Shown: piece by piece, positions 33,984 through 40,491 of the stretch
Position numbering within the stretch: the stretch's first letter is position 1
Layout of the letters: every line of letters starts with the position of its first letter
DNA from: an uncultured Bacilli bacterium
Lineage (GTDB): Bacteria; Bacillota_I; Bacilli_A; RF39; UBA660
Direction: 5' to 3'
Length of the DNA: 40,491 nucleotides
Assembly: GCA_947595045.1 (NCBI GenBank)
Contig: CANQEN010000004.1
Span: forward strand, 1 to 40,491
Position numbers and translations under genes: made by a program
Notes under the pieces: generated by a model
What the model was told of the DNA's origin: nothing
Database searches by the model: none
The model's input: only the letters and a program-made list of their open reading frames with translations

Positions 33984-35174
33984 ATGCATAGAGAGGATTT
34001 CCCTATTTTGAAAAATAATTTAATATATTTTGACAGTGGTGCAACAACTTTAAAACCTTATATTTTAGCTGATGCCATTAGTGAATATTATAATGAATAT
34101 AGTGCCAATGCCCACCGTGGAGATTATGATATTAGTGTTAAAGTAGATAATATGTATGAAAAATCACGTAAATTAGTAGCTGATTTTATTAATGCTGATT
34201 ATGAAGAAGTAGCATTTACTAATAATGCAACAGATTCTTTAAACAGAATTGTTAATGGCTATTTTGAAAATATATTGGTTGATAATGATGAGGTGTTAAT
34301 TACAGAAAGTGAACATGCTTCTAATATTTTACCTTGGTTTGAATTAGCGCTACGTAAAAATATTAAAGTCAAATATATACCGTTAATTGATGATTTGACA
34401 GTTAATTTGAATAATGTCAAAAAAAGTATTACTGATAAAACTAAAGTTATTTCACTTGCCCATGTTACTAATGTCGTTGGTGATGTTAGACCAATGAAAG
34501 AAATTATTAAATATGCTCATGATCATAATATATTAGTTGTTATTGATGGGGCGCAAAGCATTCCTCATATTAAGACTGATGTTAAAGATTTAGATGTTGA
34601 TTTTTTAGCATTTTCGGCTCATAAAATGTGTGGACCTACTGGTGTTGGTATTTTATATGGGAAAAAAGAATTACTTAAAAATTTTCGGCCAACTATAGTT
34701 GGGGGAGGAATGAATTCTAGCTTTGACTTTGAAGGCAATGTATATTATAATGATATACCACATTATTTAGAAGCAGGTACTCCTAATATTGCTGGAGTTA
34801 TTGGATTTGGTAGAATAATTGAATATCTTAATCAAATTGGTATGAATAATATTAGTAATCATGAAAAAGAATTAAAACGTTATGCTGTTAAAAGATTAAA
34901 AGAAATACCTACTATTAAAATATATAATGAAAATAGTGAGTCTGGTATTGTATCATTTAATATGGAGGGAATATTCCCACAAGATTTAGCTATTTACTTA
35001 AATAAATATCATATATGTGTTAGAGCAGGAAATCACTGTGCTAAAATTTTAAAAGATGTAATAGGAGTTAAAAATACTTGTCGTCTTAGTTTTTATTTTT
35101 ATAATACTAAAGAAGAAATTGATAGGTTAATTGAAGTATTAAAGAATCCACATATTATGGAAGAAATCATCTAG
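33984..35174 (+). CDS. sufS: Cysteine desulfurase SufS
   Basis: PLP enzyme that takes sulfur from cysteine as a persulfide and hands it to SufU. The PLP lysine is K214 in AFSAHKMCGPTGVG. ITESEHASNILPW includes the His stacking on PLP, and DGAQSIPH contains the PLP Asp. The catalytic Cys is C352 in RAGNHCAKIL, in the loop typical of SufS-type (group II) desulfurases. Length 396 is normal. GGAGGTGAT precedes the ATG, 4 bases after sufD. Its partner sufU is far away in this window. Confidence 0.96.
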   Translation: MHREDFPILKNNLIYFDSGATTLKPYILADAISEYYNEYSANAHRGDYDISVKVDNMYEKSRKLVADFINADYEEVAFTNNATDSLNRIVNGYFENILVDNDEVLITESEHASNILPWFELALRKNIKVKYIPLIDDLTVNLNNVKKSITDKTKVISLAHVTNVVGDVRPMKEIIKYAHDHNILVVIDGAQSIPHIKTDVKDLDVDFLAFSAHKMCGPTGVGILYGKKELLKNFRPTIVGGGMNSSFDFEGNVYYNDIPHYLEAGTPNIAGVIGFGRIIEYLNQIGMNNISNHEKELKRYAVKRLKEIPTIKIYNENSESGIVSFNMEGIFPQDLAIYLNKYHICVRAGNHCAKILKDVIGVKNTCRLSFYFYNTKEEIDRLIEVLKNPHIMEEII

Positions 35175-35178
35175 CTAT

Positions 35179-35201
35179 AAGAGATTAATTTCTCTTTTTT
35201 T
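35179..35201 (+). terminator. Terminator of sufCDS
   Basis: AAGAGA (35179-35184) and TCTCTT (35191-35196) with a six-base loop, followed by T to 35201. It starts 4 bases after the sufS stop. Confidence 0.8.
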
Positions 35202-35389
35202 ATAGAATATTATTGTTTATAGTAGTATTGAGACAATTATGATAAGATATAATAATTAATAAAAAGTTTATAAAATTGAAAAATTTAAGAAAATTAGAGA
35301 CTTTTGAAAAAGATTACTTTTTCAGCAGTTTCAAAATTAGGTACTTTTTTTGAGGTAATATAATAAAATCTAAAAATACAATTAAAGGC
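35202..35389. other. AT-rich gap before the rpsO promoter
   Basis: No coding frame of note is seen. The stretch contains an imperfect hairpin (AAAAAGATTACTTTTTC around 35308-35324) and a T run at 35345-35351. It may be the tail of a small transcript or simple spacer. I see nothing else in it. Confidence 0.4.
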
Positions 35390-35418
35390 TTGCACAAAAA
35401 TGAAAAATAGTGTATATT
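35390..35418 (+). promoter_or_regulatory. Promoter of rpsO-pnp
   Basis: TTGCAC (35390-35395) and TATATT (35413-35418) are exactly 17 bases apart, followed by about 75 bases of structured leader. Confidence 0.75.
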
Positions 35419-35424
35419 GAATAC

Positions 35425-35490
35425 AGTACTTGATTCTTGGATATTAGATTCTCCAACTATATCTAGGTTTTAAGCGAATAATTGAAAGGA
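35425..35490 (+). promoter_or_regulatory. Structured rpsO leader, possible S15 autoregulatory RNA
   Basis: Between the promoter and rpsO the leader has TTGGA (35437-35441) that can pair with TCCAA (35451-35455), and an overlapping alternative GATAT (35440-35444) with ATATC (35459-35463). An outer CTT/AAG pair may close a junction. S15 represses its own mRNA through leader structures in several bacteria, with different folds. Whether this leader binds S15 is inference from position and its ability to fold in two ways. Confidence 0.4.
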
Positions 35491-35498
35491 GAGATATA

Positions 35499-35768
35499 AT
35501 GGCTTTAACTAAGGAAGCAAAAGAACAAATTGTTAAAAATTATGGTAAAGATGCTAATGATACAGGTTCAATTGAAGTTCAAATAGCTATTCTTACTGAA
35601 GAAATTAATGGTTTAACAGAACATTTTAAAGAACATCAACATGACCATCACTCAAAGAGAGGGTTGCTTAGAAAAGTTGGTCAAAGAAGAAGTTTATTGA
35701 ATTATTTAAAGAGAAATGATATTACAAGATATCGTAATATAGTAAAAGCTTTAGGCTTAAGAAAATAA
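35499..35768 (+). CDS. rpsO: 30S ribosomal protein S15
   Basis: Primary 16S rRNA-binding protein that helps build the 30S platform. The 89 residues are standard: [71 protein letters not shown], with the conserved DTGS, HxxDHHSRRGL and RRxLLxYL elements (key residues DTGS 22-25, DHHSKRGL near 50). AAAGGAGAG precedes the ATG. The next gene is pnp, as in most bacteria. Confidence 0.97.
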   Translation: MALTKEAKEQIVKNYGKDANDTGSIEVQIAILTEEINGLTEHFKEHQHDHHSKRGLLRKVGQRRSLLNYLKRNDITRYRNIVKALGLRK

Positions 35769-35783
35769 ATTATATGGAAAAAC

Positions 35784-35809
35784 AAAGACACTCTTTTTTG
35801 AGTGTCTTT
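35784..35809 (+). terminator. rpsO-pnp intergenic hairpin (partial terminator or processing site)
   Basis: AAAGACACTC (35784-35793) and GAGTGTCTTT (35800-35809) form a perfect 10 bp stem with a loop of six T. Only three T follow, so readthrough to pnp is likely. In E. coli the same interval holds a leaky terminator and the RNase III sites by which PNPase limits its own mRNA. By analogy this hairpin may set the rpsO:pnp ratio or be a cutting site. Confidence 0.65.
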
Positions 35810-35827
35810 AGTATAAGAGGAGGTACT

Positions 35828-37957
35828 ATGAAAAAAATATTTGAATTGGATTTTAGAGGACGAAAATTAGTTGTAGAACATGGAGAGCTAGCTAAGCAAG
35901 CTCATGGAGCTGTACTAGTAAGATATGGGGATACAGTAGTATTGTCAACAGCTGTTGTTAGTAAAACAGCTAATGTTTTATCTGATTTTTTTCCACTAAT
36001 GGTATTATATCAAGAAAAATTATATTCAGTTGGTAAAATACCTGGTGGATTTATAAAAAGAGAGGGTAGACCAACTGAAAATGCAACTTTAGCGGCTAGA
36101 ATGATTGATAGACCAATGAGACCGTTATTTCCAGATAATTTTCGGAATGAGGTACAAATTGTTAATACTGTATTATCAGTAGATCCTAGTAATTCACCTG
36201 AGCTAACAGCTTTATTTGGATCTAGCTTATGTACTTGTATTTCAAAAATACCTTTTGGTGGACCCGTTGCAGCTGTTAAAGTGGGACGGGTTAATGGTGA
36301 ATTTGTTATAAATCCCACTACTGAAGAAACTGAAATATCTGATATTGATCTTACAGTAGCAGGGACAAAAGAAGCAATAAATATGGTTGAGGCTGGTGCT
36401 AAACAAGTATCAGAAGATGATATGTTAGAAGCATTAATGTTTGGTCACGAAGCTATTAAAGAATTGATTGCTTTCCAAGAGTCAATTATTGATGAGATTG
36501 GTGAAAGCAAAATGGAATATGAAGTATTAGAAATTACTGATGGTTTTAAGCAGGAAATAATTGATTTATGTGCTGATGACTTAAATAAAGCAATGCGTAT
36601 TCCTGGTAAATTGGAAAAATATGCTGCTATTGATGAAGTTAAAGAACGAGTAGTTTCAAAATATGAAACAGATAATAGTGAATTATCAGCTGATGAATTA
36701 AAAGAATTAATTACTAAAGTTAAATTAGTATTAGAAGAAATTGAATATGATATATTTAGAAAAATAGTTGTTAAAGAACATGTTAGAGCTGATGGTAGAC
36801 AAATGGATGAAATAAGACCAATATCAACGGATATTGATTTATTGCCAAGAACACATGGTTCAGCACTATTTACTCGTGGTGAAACTCAAAGTTTAAGTAT
36901 AACAACTCTTGGAGCATTAGGAGAACATCAAATTTTAGATGGGTTAGATATTGAAACAGAAAAACGTTTTATGTTACATTATAATTTTCCACAATTTTCA
37001 GTTGGTGAAACAGGACGTTATGGTGCACCTGGCCGAAGAGAAATTGGTCATGGAGCATTAGGAGAAAGAGCTTTATTACAAGTAATTCCAAGCGAAGAAG
37101 AATTTCCATATACAATTCGAGTCGTATCTGAAATATTAGAAAGTAACGGTTCATCAAGTCAAGCAAGTATCTGTGCTGGATGTATGAGTTTAATGGCTGC
37201 TGGAGTACCTATAAAGGCACCAGTTGCTGGTATCGCAATGGGTCTTATTACTGATGGTGATGATTATACTATTTTAACCGATATTCAAGGTATGGAAGAT
37301 CATTTAGGAGATATGGATTTTAAAGTAGCTGGTACTCGTGATGGTATTTGTGCACTACAGATGGATATTAAAATAAAAGGTATTAATAAACAGATATTAA
37401 AAGAAGCTTTAGCACAAGCTAAAAAAGCTCGTATGCAAATATTAGATATTATTCATGAACAAATTCCAGAACCACGTGCAGAAGTATCAGAATATGCACC
37501 AAAAACAGAAACCTTTATGATTAATCCAGATAAAATTAAAGAAGTAATAGGTAAAGGTGGCGACACTATTACTAAAATTATTTTGGAATGTAGTAATGTT
37601 ACAGCTGTTAATGATATTAATGCTGTTAAAGTTGATTTAGAAGATGATGGTCGTGTTATTATTTATCATACTGATCGAGATATTATTAATAAAACAGCTG
37701 AACGTATCAAAAATATTGTTAGAGAACCCGTTATTGGTGAAATATATACTGGCCGTGTAGTTAAGATAATTGAAAAAGGCTGCTTTGTTGAAATTTGGCC
37801 AGGTTGTGAAGGAATGGTACATATTTCACATTTAGATGTTAATCGAACTGAAAAAGTAGAAGATGTTGTTAAAGTTGGCGATGAAATTGTTGTAAAATGC
37901 CTTGGATATGATAGTCATGGGCGTCTTAATTTATCAAGAAAAGAAGCTATTAAATAG
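35828..37957 (+). CDS. pnp: Polyribonucleotide nucleotidyltransferase (PNPase)
   Basis: Phosphorolytic 3'-5' exoribonuclease of the RNA decay machinery. Two RNase PH domains are present: the first begins with [35 protein letters not shown] (key residues RYGDT), the second around [15 protein letters not shown], with [10 protein letters not shown] and the active-site segment [24 protein letters not shown] ([15 protein letters not shown]). Then come a KH domain ([15 protein letters not shown]) and an S1 domain ([33 protein letters not shown]; key GxVxxIxxxG). The ATG at 35828 after AGGAGG is the start, not the frame opening at 35774. Length 709 is normal. Confidence 0.97.
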   Translation: MKKIFELDFRGRKLVVEHGELAKQAHGAVLVRYGDTVVLSTAVVSKTANVLSDFFPLMVLYQEKLYSVGKIPGGFIKREGRPTENATLAARMIDRPMRPLFPDNFRNEVQIVNTVLSVDPSNSPELTALFGSSLCTCISKIPFGGPVAAVKVGRVNGEFVINPTTEETEISDIDLTVAGTKEAINMVEAGAKQVSEDDMLEALMFGHEAIKELIAFQESIIDEIGESKMEYEVLEITDGFKQEIIDLCADDLNKAMRIPGKLEKYAAIDEVKERVVSKYETDNSELSADELKELITKVKLVLEEIEYDIFRKIVVKEHVRADGRQMDEIRPISTDIDLLPRTHGSALFTRGETQSLSITTLGALGEHQILDGLDIETEKRFMLHYNFPQFSVGETGRYGAPGRREIGHGALGERALLQVIPSEEEFPYTIRVVSEILESNGSSSQASICAGCMSLMAAGVPIKAPVAGIAMGLITDGDDYTILTDIQGMEDHLGDMDFKVAGTRDGICALQMDIKIKGINKQILKEALAQAKKARMQILDIIHEQIPEPRAEVSEYAPKTETFMINPDKIKEVIGKGGDTITKIILECSNVTAVNDINAVKVDLEDDGRVIIYHTDRDIINKTAERIKNIVREPVIGEIYTGRVVKIIEKGCFVEIWPGCEGMVHISHLDVNRTEKVEDVVKVGDEIVVKCLGYDSHGRLNLSRKEAIK

Positions 37958-37981
37958 GAGACTGATGAAAAATCAGTCTCC
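37957..37981 (+). terminator. Perfect 10 bp hairpin at the pnp stop codon
   Basis: GGAGACTGAT (37957-37966) and ATCAGTCTCC (37972-37981) enclose a GAAAA loop. No T run follows, so it is not a standard terminator. It may protect the pnp mRNA end, or sequester the AGGAG that precedes the small ORF at 37965. Confidence 0.55.
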
Positions 37982-38138
37982 AAAATATACCAATAATTCA
38001 ACTTTTGAGATTGACTTTAGATCTCAAATGAAATATCAATTTAACTTTAATGGAATTGCTGCTATTAATGATTTTTCTGTCTATGTTGGTTTTGCAATAG
38101 ATTTTGATGAATTAGATTGCAGCTTTTTAACTATATAA
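37965..38138 (+). CDS. Doubtful small ORF after pnp
   Basis: A 57-codon frame, MKNQSPKYTNNSTFEIDFRS and onward, ending FDELDCSFLTI. AGGAG lies only 4 bases before the ATG, and both are inside a perfect hairpin, so translation would need that hairpin to open. The composition is protein-like (FDE, YVGFAIDFDE) but there is no known motif. It may be a remnant of a longer gene. Nothing else is seen between here and the terminator at 38284. Confidence 0.3.
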   Translation: MKNQSPKYTNNSTFEIDFRSQMKYQFNFNGIAAINDFSVYVGFAIDFDELDCSFLTI

Positions 38139-38283
38139 TGTAAAAGCAAAATAAAAGTGGAATAATTTTGATATTGTTAAAAAAGTAATCATTTTCTCTA
38201 AAATTTAAATTTTTAAATATATATTCATCAAAAGTTGCAGATGCTATTCATAATTTATATTGTTTTGTATATTAAATTAGAGA

Positions 38284-38324
38284 TTAAAAAAATCAGACTT
38301 TTCATTTTTATTAAATTTCTGATT
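38284..38324 (-). terminator. Terminator of the HIT-family gene
   Basis: On the minus strand AATCAGA (38324-38318) pairs with TCTGATT (38297-38291) around a 20-base AT-rich loop, followed by a T run to 38284. Confidence 0.65.
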
Positions 38325-38352
38325 CTTTCAGTTACCTCAATAATTTCCAATT

Positions 38353-38718
38353 TTATTTTACAATAATTTTAAAAATATTTTCTACAGATTGCCTTTCATT
38401 ACTGCCTTTATAGTATGGTTTTAAATGAAGATGAAAATGTTTAACTTCTTGAATATCACCATTGTTTTGAATTAAAGTCATGCCATCAGCACCTAATTTA
38501 TCTACTAAAACTTTAGTTAAAGATTTAGCTACTTTCATTATATGATTTAATGTATTTTCATCAATATCTAATAAATCCGTATAATGTTTTTTAGGTATAA
38601 TTAAAGTATGACCATTACTATCAGGATTAATATCTAAAAAAGCTAGTACAATATTATCTTCATAAATGTTATAGCACGGAATATCTCCGTTTATGATTTT
38701 ACAAAAAATACAATCCAT
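38353..38718 (-). CDS. HIT-family (histidine triad) hydrolase
   Basis: HINT/Hit-type nucleotide hydrolase that cleaves adenosine phosphoramidates or related nucleotides. The histidine triad is HFHLHLKP (94-101; H94, H96, H98). The zinc-linked Cys pair is in MDCIFCKIINGDIPCY (C3, C6), and INPDSNGHTLIIPKKHY lies at 30-46. The 121-residue length is normal. I chose the ATG at 38718, with GGTGAT before it, rather than the GTG at 38727. It is monocistronic, divergent from the collagen-like gene and convergent with pnp. The true substrate is uncertain. Confidence 0.92.
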   Translation of the reverse strand: MDCIFCKIINGDIPCYNIYEDNIVLAFLDINPDSNGHTLIIPKKHYTDLLDIDENTLNHIMKVAKSLTKVLVDKLGADGMTLIQNNGDIQEVKHFHLHLKPYYKGSNERQSVENIFKIIVK

Positions 38719-38789
38719 ATATATCACCCATTTAATTATATCATCAATAATAAATAATATAAAGCTTTATTACGATTTGAAATAAAAAG

Positions 38790-38823
38790 AAAGACTTTTA
38801 TTGTAGTTATAAAAGTCTTTTTT
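38790..38823 (+). terminator. Strong hairpin shielding the collagen-gene promoter
   Basis: AAAGACTTTTAT (38790-38801) and ATAAAAGTCTTT (38809-38820) form a perfect 12 bp stem with a seven-base loop, followed by T to 38823. No plus-strand gene ends just before it. It lies right against the -35 box of the collagen-like gene, so it would block readthrough into it. Confidence 0.7.
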
Positions 38824-38850
38824 GCATATATTAGTATTAGCACATATAAT
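38822..38850 (+). promoter_or_regulatory. Promoter of the collagen-like gene
   Basis: TTGCAT (38822-38827) and a perfect TATAAT (38845-38850) are 17 bases apart. The gene starts 30 bases later after GGGGGG. Confidence 0.8.
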
Positions 38851-38879
38851 ATTATTTTATGATAAATAGGGGGGTATTT

Positions 38880-39854
38880 ATGTTTAATTGTCCATATAAT
38901 AATATTGAAAATTTAGATAAGATCTTACAAAAAATAGAACATGATTCCAAATGTAGACCGATTGGCTGTTATAATGGTGGACGAATTGGACCAACTGGTC
39001 CTACTGGACCAATCGGTCCAACCGGCTCATCTGGAACTAGTGTTACCATTTTAGGTTCATATGATACAATTGATGAATTAACAAAAGAACATCCAATAGG
39101 AAATATCGGTGATGGATATTTAATTGGTGATGATTTATATATTTGGTCAAATAATGGTGATATATGGAATAATGTTGGAAGAATTCGTGGGCCAAAAGGA
39201 GAACCTGGATTACAAGGAGAGCCAGGAGAACATGGAATTGAAGGAGCGACGGGTCCAACGGGGCCAACTGGTCCACGAGGAGAAATGGGTCCTACAGGGG
39301 AAATAGGTCCTACTGGACCAGCTGGTATAGCTGGAATACAAGGTGAAAGAGGGCCACAAGGAGTGCAAGGACCAACGGGCCCACGTGGAGACATTGGACC
39401 ACAAGGAGTACAAGGAAACCCTGGACCAGTAGGTGAACAAGGAATACAGGGTCCGACCGGACCAACTGGTCCAGCTGGAACAAGTATTAGAATATTAGGT
39501 TCATATGATACAATTGATGATTTAACGAAAGAACATCCAATAGGTAATGTTGGTGATGGATATTTAATTGGTGATGATTTGTATGTTTGGTCAGAAAATG
39601 ATAATACGTGGAATAATGTTGGAAGAATTCGTGGACCACAAGGAGTACAAGGAGAGGTGGGACCAGCTGGCGTTGCAGGCGAAATGGGGTCAATTGGTCC
39701 AACGGGACCAACGGGACCACGTGGAGATATCGGTCCACAGGGTATAAATGGAATACCAGGTCCAATGGGACCAATCGGTCCACAAGGAGAAAGAGGTATT
39801 CAAGGTATAGAAGGAGAGCAAGGTCCAACGGGACCAACTGCTCCGATGACATAA
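38880..39854 (+). CDS. Collagen-like repeat protein with duplicated globular module
   Basis: A 324-residue protein with three collagen-like (Gly-X-Y) blocks rich in GPTGPTGP, GPQG and GERG. These alternate with two near-identical globular modules (about 58-104 and 206-252; LGSYDTIDELTKEHPIGN, GDGYLIGDDLYIW, WNNVGRIRG). The N-terminal 35 residues are a short non-collagen head with three Cys (C4, C25, C30). There is no signal peptide, membrane segment or C-terminal globular domain: it ends directly in the third collagen block (GPTGPTAPMT). Such proteins form trimeric filaments on the surface of cells or spores (compare BclA). The start ATG at 38880 after GGGGGG is chosen over the codon at 38859. 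How it reaches the surface is unknown. Confidence 0.9.
   Translation: MFNCPYNNIENLDKILQKIEHDSKCRPIGCYNGGRIGPTGPTGPIGPTGSSGTSVTILGSYDTIDELTKEHPIGNIGDGYLIGDDLYIWSNNGDIWNNVGRIRGPKGEPGLQGEPGEHGIEGATGPTGPTGPRGEMGPTGEIGPTGPAGIAGIQGERGPQGVQGPTGPRGDIGPQGVQGNPGPVGEQGIQGPTGPTGPAGTSIRILGSYDTIDDLTKEHPIGNVGDGYLIGDDLYVWSENDNTWNNVGRIRGPQGVQGEVGPAGVAGEMGSIGPTGPTGPRGDIGPQGINGIPGPMGPIGPQGERGIQGIEGEQGPTGPTAPMT
39051..39190 (+). repeat. Duplicated module, copy 1
   Basis: A 140 bp unit encoding LGSYDTIDELTKEHPIGN through GRIRG. It has the same length as, and few differences from, the unit at 39495-39634. Most changes are third-position or conservative (E to D, I to V), which points to duplication followed by selection to keep the protein. 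Confidence 0.9.
39495..39634 (+). repeat. Duplicated module, copy 2
   Basis: The second 140 bp unit, 444 bp after the first. It is flanked on both sides by collagen-like sequence, including a repeated ATTCGTGG boundary at its 3' end and GGAACTAGT/GGAACAAGT before it. Confidence 0.9.
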
Positions 39855-39892
39855 ACCAAGAGAAATAATAGCGAAATTTACTGATAACATAA

Positions 39893-39925
39893 AAGACATA
39901 GAATAATTGAGTTCTATGTCTTAAA
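39893..39925. terminator. Terminator after the collagen-like gene
   Basis: AAGACATAGAA (39893-39903) and TTCTATGTCTT (39912-39922) are perfect 11 bp arms with an eight-base loop. T-rich sequence lies on both sides, so it could also serve the minus-strand gene that ends at 39994. Confidence 0.75.
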
Positions 39926-39993
39926 TATTTTTATATACTTTTTACTTGATGATCTTATTCATATAAATTGTAATTTGCACTTATTAAAATTGT

Positions 39994-40491
39994 TTAATCC
40001 ACATTTACACCTTTCTTGAATACTTTTATATCTATGAAATAATAGATACCAATTAAAATGATATATAAGCATATTCCTAAAGTTAAAGCTGTTTTTACAA
40101 TATCAACTGAAAGTGTATTACTATTTGAATTAAATAAAGCCATAATATTTGGATTAAATAAGCCAATGATATAAATAATTAAAACGGATATTGCAACAAC
40201 AAATAGGTAGTTTAAGAAACCATAAAGAATTGATTTAGCCATTTTTAAATTATTAGATCTGTGTCCTAATAATAAACCAGTAAACCCTGCTTGTAATATA
40301 GTCGTAAATTCTAAAAATATTACAAAGAAAGCAGTAAGAATTAGTTTAATTGTTGTACTATTCATAACTGTTGCAAAAAATTGCAAAGTATTTTTTAAAA
40401 CTTCTAAATTTTCCTTTGAATAATAAGCAATAAATACACATAATATAATAACTAATATACTTGTAAACATTGTAATAATAGAAGATAAAAA
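39994..40491 (-). CDS. C-terminal part of an integral membrane protein, probable ABC-2 type permease
   Basis: The frame is open to the right window edge (codons for FLSSIIT precede the first internal ATG at 40470, without a ribosome binding site), so this is a 3' fragment. The visible 165 residues hold four hydrophobic segments (about 5-17, 43-66, 88-110, 130-150 counted from the ATG at 40470), with the cytoplasmic loop LGHRSNNLKMAKSILYGFLNY between the second and third, and a short tail FKKGVNVD. This layout is what I expect from the C-terminal half of Bacillota ABC exporter permeases. No ATPase gene is visible, since it would lie outside the window. Moderate confidence. Confidence 0.6.
   Translation of the reverse strand, partial: FLSSIITMFTSILVIILCVFIAYYSKENLEVLKNTLQFFATVMNSTTIKLILTAFFVIFLEFTTILQAGFTGLLLGHRSNNLKMAKSILYGFLNYLFVVAISVLIIYIIGLFNPNIMALFNSNSNTLSVDIVKTALTLGICLYIILIGIYYFIDIKVFKKGVNVD

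Noticed and set aside
38969-39394. Long antisense reading frames (up to 141 codons) opposite the collagen-like gene
   Set aside because: They are caused by the Gly-Pro repeats, whose reverse strand has few stops. There is no ribosome binding site, and the frames mirror the repeat units of the real gene.
39043-39850. CRISPR-like or satellite array in the collagen-like gene
   Set aside because: Repeats are coding Gly-X-Y units and two 140 bp modules in one open frame; there are no regular spacers and no cas genes.

Overview
The window is a strongly AT-rich chromosomal segment of a Bacillota bacterium, most likely a reduced-genome gut member of class Bacilli near the RF39/Erysipelotrichales/Mollicutes assemblage. 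The evidence is the gene set: Bacillus-type DnaB and DnaI helicase loading proteins, the RNA polymerase delta subunit, a YmfF/YmfH pair, a YwiB-like gene before argS, a single-chain GlyRS, T-box leaders, a Gram-positive SufU and AGGTGAT or GGAGG ribosome binding sites. TGA is a stop (sufU, yihY, dnaI and the pfkB-type gene end on it) and Trp is TGG, so this is not the Mycoplasma code. A class A penicillin-binding protein shows the cell makes peptidoglycan.

Positions 1-5.3 kb look like a mobilizable element. It holds XRE regulators, a MobV/Pre relaxase, a large serine recombinase and a gene-free 480 bp stretch packed with inverted repeats that could be oriT. The relaxase plus large serine recombinase pairing resembles Tn4451-type elements. 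The region ends next to a tRNA-Gly(TCC) gene. Next comes a two-gene minus-strand cassette (5.7-7.7 kb): a radical SAM/SPASM protein translationally coupled to a protein of the HMUDK_hel (aGPT-Pplase) family. That family is known from phage thymine hypermodification. This cassette is the best candidate here for an undescribed system.

From 7.9 kb on the window is mostly core genome. A hypoxanthine-DNA glycosylase, sufU, a decayed gene and sufB come first; the other suf genes (sufCDS) are 22 kb away at 32.4-35.2 kb. Between them lie ssb; a nucleoside salvage group with rpoZ (pdp, rpoZ, yihY, deoD); ymfF-ymfH; secG; dnaB-dnaI; a T-box-controlled thrS preceded by an ORF broken by a 16 bp tandem duplication; a DUF308 membrane protein; the class A PBP; a ywiB-like gene, argS and rpoE; glyS under an unusually short T-box; a PfkB kinase with a small Smr protein; an unknown gene; and an HTH-phosphoesterase fusion.

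The right end has rpsO-pnp with a structured leader and an intergenic hairpin, a HIT hydrolase, a collagen-like protein with a duplicated non-collagen module, and the C-terminal part of a membrane protein resembling an ABC-2 permease. All assignments come from reading motifs and gene order by eye; no database search was run.
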